Part shown: one piece after another, positions 21,050 through 23,967 of the stretch
Layout of the letters: every line of letters begins with the position of its first letter
How positions within the stretch are numbered: position 1 is the stretch's first letter
Source: an uncultured Oscillospiraceae bacterium
GTDB taxonomy: Bacteria; Bacillota; Clostridia; Oscillospirales; Acutalibacteraceae
DNA: 23,967 bases
Direction: 5' to 3'
Assembly (NCBI GenBank): GCA_900543555.1
Contig: UQRL01000038.1
Location: 1-23,967 of the forward strand
Notes under the pieces: model-generated
The model's database searches: none
Seen by the model: only the letters and a program-made list of their open reading frames with translations
Told to the model about the DNA's origin: nothing
Program-made: the position numbers and the translations under genes

Positions 21050-21080
21050 ATCGCCATGGCGAGTATTTCGTTTGGCTATC

Positions 21081-21109
21081 AGTATAGCATGGGCGTGGAA
21101 AAAAGTCTA
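21081..21109 (-). promoter_or_regulatory. Promoter of the lysine-tailed hypothetical gene
   Basis: TAGACT (21104-21109) and TATACT (21081-21086) are 17 nt apart on the minus strand. It is divergent from the ddl promoter. Confidence 0.55.
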
Positions 21110-21149
21110 TCTATTTTTTCCCCCCAGCCGGAAAACCCCCGGAAAGGAG

Positions 21150-21178
21150 TTGCGAAATCCAGCGGGGCATAGTATAAT
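21150..21178 (+). promoter_or_regulatory. Sigma-A promoter of ddl-murI
   Basis: TTGCGA (21150-21155) and a perfect TATAAT (21173-21178) are 17 nt apart, about 110 nt before ddl. Confidence 0.75.
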
Positions 21179-21190
21179 ATTGAATCGAGT

Positions 21191-21261
21191 CTGCCCGCCA
21201 TTTATCAGAACAGGCGGGCCCTGCCGGAAAAGCGGGGAAGCCTTTCCCGCTGTGGCGGCAG
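21191..21261 (+). promoter_or_regulatory. Structured leader of ddl
   Basis: Two hairpins follow each other: GCCCGCC (21193-21199) with GGCGGGC (21213-21219), and CTGCC (21221-21225) with GGCAG (21257-21261) enclosing AGCGGG/CCCGCT (21231-21236, 21246-21251). There is no T run and no known leader consensus. They may affect mRNA stability or translation of ddl. Confidence 0.4.
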
Positions 21262-21287
21262 AAGCTTAGAATTGGGGTGTGATGGCG

Positions 21288-22373
21288 ATGAACCACAGCA
21301 AGCTGAGCCTGGCCGTGATCTTCGGGGGCGTTTCCTCAGAGCATGAGGTCTCCCGGATGTCGGCCACTTCCATTTTGGAGAACCTTTCTCCTGAGCAATA
21401 CGATGTACACATGGTGGGCATTACCAAGAAGGGCCAATGGCTGCTCTACACCGGAGAGGTAAAGGACATCCTCTCTGGCGCCTGGGAGCAGGGGCCAGTG
21501 GCTCCCGCCTTTCTCTCCCCGGACCCCACGGTCCATGGGCTGGTGGTGCTTCGGGATGGAAAAGCAGAAACCCTGCGGCTGGACGTGATCTTCCCCGCCC
21601 TGCACGGGAAAAATGGGGAGGACGGCACCATACAGGGGCTGTTCCAGCTCTCTCAGATCCCCTATGTGGGCTGTGACACCGAATCCTCCGCCATCTGCAT
21701 GGATAAGGCGGTGACCCACACCCTGCTTTCCGCGGCGGACATTGAGCAGGCCCACTATCTGTGGTTCTATGCCGACCGTTTTGACGCGGCCCCGGACACC
21801 ATTAAGAAGAAGATAAAGGCAAGACTGGATTTCCCCGTGTTCGTCAAGCCCGCCAACGCCGGCTCCTCCGTGGGGGTCAGCAAGGTAGAGCGTTACGAGG
21901 ACCTGGACGAGGCCATCCGCAAGGCTGCCCGAGAGGACAAAAAAGTCATCGTGGAAGAGGGCATCCGCGGCCAAGAGGTGGAGTGCGCCGTGCTGGGCAA
22001 CCGGGACGCCCAAGCCTCTATTGTGGGGGAGATTGGCGCCTCTGCCCAGTTTTACGACTACGATGACAAGTATGTCAACGGCACCAGCCAGCTGTACATT
22101 CCCGCCCGGCTGGACGAGGAGGTGGCGGAGAAGATCCGCCGGACCGCTGTGCGGGCCTACCGGCTGCTGGGCTGCTCTGGCCTGACCCGGGTGGATTTCT
22201 TTGTCACAGAAGGGGATCACCGGGTGGTCTTGAACGAACTTAACACCTTGCCGGGCTTTACCTCCATCAGCATGTATCCTAAGCTGTGGATGGCCATGGG
22301 CCTGACCTATGGGGAACTGCTGGATAAGCTCATCGACCTGGCCTTTCAGAAGGCCGGGCAGGAAAGACCCTGA
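21288..22373 (+). CDS. ddl: D-alanine-D-alanine ligase
   Basis: This 361-residue ATP-grasp enzyme joins two D-Ala for peptidoglycan precursors in the cytoplasm. The motifs are in order: SSEHEVS with Glu19; HGKNGEDGTIQG (106-117); KPANAGSSVGVSK (187-199); omega-loop YDYDDKY (256-262) with the Tyr and Lys typical of D-Ala-D-Ala rather than D-Ala-D-Lac enzymes; and NELNTLPGFTS (316-326). The start was set at ATG 21288, 8 nt after GGGGTG; GTG 21279 and ATG 21282 are closer to that site. It is followed by murI after 20 nt, so two D-amino-acid steps of wall synthesis are encoded together. Confidence 0.97.
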   Translation: MNHSKLSLAVIFGGVSSEHEVSRMSATSILENLSPEQYDVHMVGITKKGQWLLYTGEVKDILSGAWEQGPVAPAFLSPDPTVHGLVVLRDGKAETLRLDVIFPALHGKNGEDGTIQGLFQLSQIPYVGCDTESSAICMDKAVTHTLLSAADIEQAHYLWFYADRFDAAPDTIKKKIKARLDFPVFVKPANAGSSVGVSKVERYEDLDEAIRKAAREDKKVIVEEGIRGQEVECAVLGNRDAQASIVGEIGASAQFYDYDDKYVNGTSQLYIPARLDEEVAEKIRRTAVRAYRLLGCSGLTRVDFFVTEGDHRVVLNELNTLPGFTSISMYPKLWMAMGLTYGELLDKLIDLAFQKAGQERP

Positions 22374-22393
22374 GAAAAGGAAGGTGACCACCC

Positions 22394-23212
22394 ATGGATA
22401 ACCGCCCCATCGGCGTGTTCGACTCTGGCCTGGGGGGCCTGACCGCCGTTAAGCAGCTGGAAAAGCTGCTGCCCGGCGAGAGCATCATTTACTTTGGCGA
22501 CACCGGCCGGGTGCCCTATGGCTCTCGGGGGAAGGAGACCATTCTGCGCTATGCCCGCCAGGACATGGACTTTCTCCTCTCTCAAAACGTAAAGGCGGTG
22601 CTGGCTGCCTGCGGCACGGTGAGCTCTGTGGCCCGCAGCGTGGGAGAGGCCCTTTCCGTGCCCTACATTGACGTCATCCGCCCCAGCGCCCAGGCGGCGG
22701 CGGCTGCCACAAAGAATGGGAAAATCGGCGTGATCGGCACGGCGGCCACCATCCACAGCGACTCCTACCGCAGCGCCCTGCTGCGCCTCAACCACAAGCT
22801 GCAGGTGTTCCCCCAGGCTTGCCCCCTGTTTGTCTCATTGGTGGAGTCCGGCTTTGTGGCCCCTCAGGACGAGGTGACCCGGCTGGTGGCAGAGCGCTAT
22901 CTGGCCCCTGTGCGGGCCGCCGGGGTGGACACCCTGATCCTGGGCTGCACCCACTACCCTATCATTGCCCCTACCATTGGCAGCGTGATGGGCAGGGGGG
23001 TCACCCTCATTGACAGCGGCCGGGAAGCCGCCCTGGCCATGGCCCAGGCCCTGAAGGACCGGGACCTGCTGTGCGAGCCGGGCGCCCCCCGGCAGGTGCG
23101 GTACTTCGTCACCGACACGCCGGAAAACTTTATGAACGTGGCCGAGCTGTTCCTGGGCCACAGCGTAGAGGGGCGCACCCAGCGCATTGACATTGAGGGC
23201 GACCCCGCCTGA
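22394..23212 (+). CDS. murI: Glutamate racemase
   Basis: This 272-residue cytoplasmic enzyme makes D-Glu for peptidoglycan. GVFDSGLGG (7-15) gives Asp10 and Ser11, GDTGRVPYG is at 35-43, and the two catalytic cysteines are Cys73 (AACGTVSS) and Cys185 (GCTHYP). The residue after Cys73 is Gly; the widely known motif is CNT. The length and remaining motifs are normal. ATG 22394 is preceded by GAAAAGGAAGG. It lies 20 nt after ddl and 21 nt before the DUF1934 gene, a gene order common in clostridia. Confidence 0.96.
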   Translation: MDNRPIGVFDSGLGGLTAVKQLEKLLPGESIIYFGDTGRVPYGSRGKETILRYARQDMDFLLSQNVKAVLAACGTVSSVARSVGEALSVPYIDVIRPSAQAAAAATKNGKIGVIGTAATIHSDSYRSALLRLNHKLQVFPQACPLFVSLVESGFVAPQDEVTRLVAERYLAPVRAAGVDTLILGCTHYPIIAPTIGSVMGRGVTLIDSGREAALAMAQALKDRDLLCEPGAPRQVRYFVTDTPENFMNVAELFLGHSVEGRTQRIDIEGDPA

Positions 23213-23233
23213 GAAGGAAAGAGGGAACTGGGA

Positions 23234-23677
23234 ATGCTAAAGGACGATTATGACATCAACATCATTGGCCGGCAGGCCTATGAGGAAGAAACCGGCGAGA
23301 TCACCCTGAACACCACCGGGTCCTATACCCAGCGGGGCGGGACCCGGTTCATCGCCTATAAGGAGTACGACACGGATGACCCCAAGGTCAGCTACACCTC
23401 TGTTTTAAAGGTGGAGCCCGGCAAGGTGACCATGATGCGTTCTGGCTCTTCCACCCGGCTGATTTTAGAAGAGGGCCGGCGCCACCTTTGCCTGTATGAC
23501 ACGGGCTACGGCACCCTGTCTGTCGGGGTGTTCACCAGCGACCTGACCTCCTCCCTGGGGGAGCGGGGCGGCCGGGTGGACATCAAATATACCCTGGACA
23601 TCGACTCCAACCTGTCCAGCAGCAACGAAATCACCGTGGAAGTAAAGCCCCGGGGCCAAAGCACCGCCGCCCTTTGA
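23234..23677 (+). CDS. DUF1934 (YwiB-like) protein
   Basis: This 147-residue protein is predicted to be a beta-barrel of calycin type, with alternating strands such as FIAYKEYDTDD, KVTMMRSGSS and LSVGVFTSDLTSSLGERGGRVDIKYTLDID. It matches the DUF1934/YwiB family, often found before argS in Firmicutes and of unknown role. ATG 23234 follows AAAGAGGGAACTGGG. It is the last gene of the ddl-murI unit in this window; argS, if present, lies beyond the right edge. Confidence 0.85.
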   Translation: MLKDDYDINIIGRQAYEEETGEITLNTTGSYTQRGGTRFIAYKEYDTDDPKVSYTSVLKVEPGKVTMMRSGSSTRLILEEGRRHLCLYDTGYGTLSVGVFTSDLTSSLGERGGRVDIKYTLDIDSNLSSSNEITVEVKPRGQSTAAL

Positions 23678-23723
23678 GGAGCGCGCCTGGGATTGATTTC
23701 AGTCCCCCACTTGAAATCCAAAA

Positions 23724-23890
23724 GTGGTAAAGTACAGGAAAAACCCAGTGTTTCTGCGGGGTTTGAACTTTACCACCCTGGTAAAGTACTTCCTTTTCTG
23801 GCTGAGTACTTTACCACCGGGCAAGTACTTTACCACCCTGGTATAGAACAAAACCCGCATATTTCCTAGCTTTTTGAAGTACTTTACCAC
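23724..23890. repeat. Array of a 12-bp element, GTACTTTACCAC, in both orientations
   Basis: Four copies read GTACTTTACCAC or nearly so on the plus strand (23765-23776, first bases changed; 23806-23817; 23825-23836; 23879-23890). Two read as its complement (GTGGTAAAGTAC at 23724-23735; partial at 23780-23789). The pair at 23767-23787 forms a hairpin (ACTTTACC/GGTAAAGT), and 23829-23846 almost forms another. The start-to-start distance of 19 nt between two copies is not a multiple of three, so it is a DNA-level repeat and not a protein repeat. The surroundings are non-coding. Confidence 0.85.
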
Positions 23891-23910
23891 TTTTTCATTT
23901 TCGGCCCTAG

Positions 23911-23967
23911 GGCAACTTTGGGTTGGCCCTCTCAGTCACGGCTGCCGCCGTGCCAGCTCTCCCGAAG
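23911..23967. repeat. Left part of a palindromic intergenic repeat
   Basis: The sequence GGCCCTCTCAGTCACGGC, a short loop, then GCCGTGCCAGCTCTCCCGAAG resembles the abundant palindromic intergenic repeats of gut Oscillospiraceae-type genomes, in which CTCTCCC arms flank a CACGGC/GCCGTG stem (23937-23942 with 23947-23952). It is cut by the window edge, so the second arm is not visible. The assignment rests on memory of the pattern. Confidence 0.45.

Noticed and set aside
23699..23890. 63-codon minus-strand open frame over the repeat array
   Set aside because: It is made of the 12-bp repeats read in more than one frame, has no ribosome binding site, and shows no protein-like conservation pattern.
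23724..23890. CRISPR array
   Set aside because: The repeat is only 12 bp, occurs in both orientations, spacing is irregular, and no cas gene is in the window.

Overview
The window (about 24 kb, GC-rich, with AT-rich intergenic promoters) comes from an endospore-forming, strictly anaerobic Firmicute. It is most likely a gut clostridium of the Oscillospiraceae type. The evidence is spoIVB and spo0A, a four-subunit ferredoxin-dependent 2-oxoacid oxidoreductase, strong AGGAGG ribosome binding sites, TTGACA/TATAAT promoters, an L10 leader RNA, and several families typical of gut clostridia (YczE-like, DUF5655, DUF1934, GNAT_C acyltransferase). The family assignments are from sequence recognition; the taxon is inference.

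Layout. 1-1262: a lone hypothetical gene (minus strand) with its own promoter and terminators; it carries a glycine-rich motif normally seen in the beta subunit of Na+-pumping decarboxylases. 1285-3952: a minus-strand vor/kor-type operon (ferredoxin, alpha, beta, gamma). 4240-4908: a SIMIBI P-loop ATPase, separated from the operon by a stretch with a 29-bp direct repeat. 4909-5479: a long intergenic region holding a probable small structured RNA with an intrinsic terminator. 5480-8621: spoIVB, then a DUF4304-like gene with its own promoter, then spo0A. The Spo0A receiver domain lacks the phosphoacceptor Asp and other catalytic residues, although the DNA-binding domain is well conserved. 8622-8992: a GC-rich, foldable intergenic region with a consensus 0A-box. 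8993-11930: an operon of a ROK repressor, an MFS transporter and a CatA-like acetyltransferase, with an evident operator over the start site. 12029-12962: an aldose-1-epimerase-like gene. 12992-14887: dtd, a GNAT_C-type acyltransferase and a DUF5655 protein. 14964-15439: a small membrane protein behind direct repeats of the WalR/PhoP kind. 15624-19336: the ribosomal/transcription block rpmG-secE-nusG-rplK-rplA, then an L10 leader and rplJ-rplL, closed by a terminator with no rpoB after it. 19383-20198: a YczE-like membrane protein. 20243-21109: a lysine-tailed hypothetical. 21150-23677: ddl, murI and a DUF1934 gene (cell-wall precursor synthesis). 23678-23967: an array of six copies of a 12-bp element in both orientations, then the start of a palindromic intergenic repeat.

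The items most worth a second look are the degenerate Spo0A receiver, the 12-bp repeat array near the right end, the decarboxylase-like motif in the first gene, the unidentified structured RNA before spoIVB, and the OmpR-type box cluster at 15375-15411. I see no rRNA, tRNA, CRISPR array, transposase or prophage gene.
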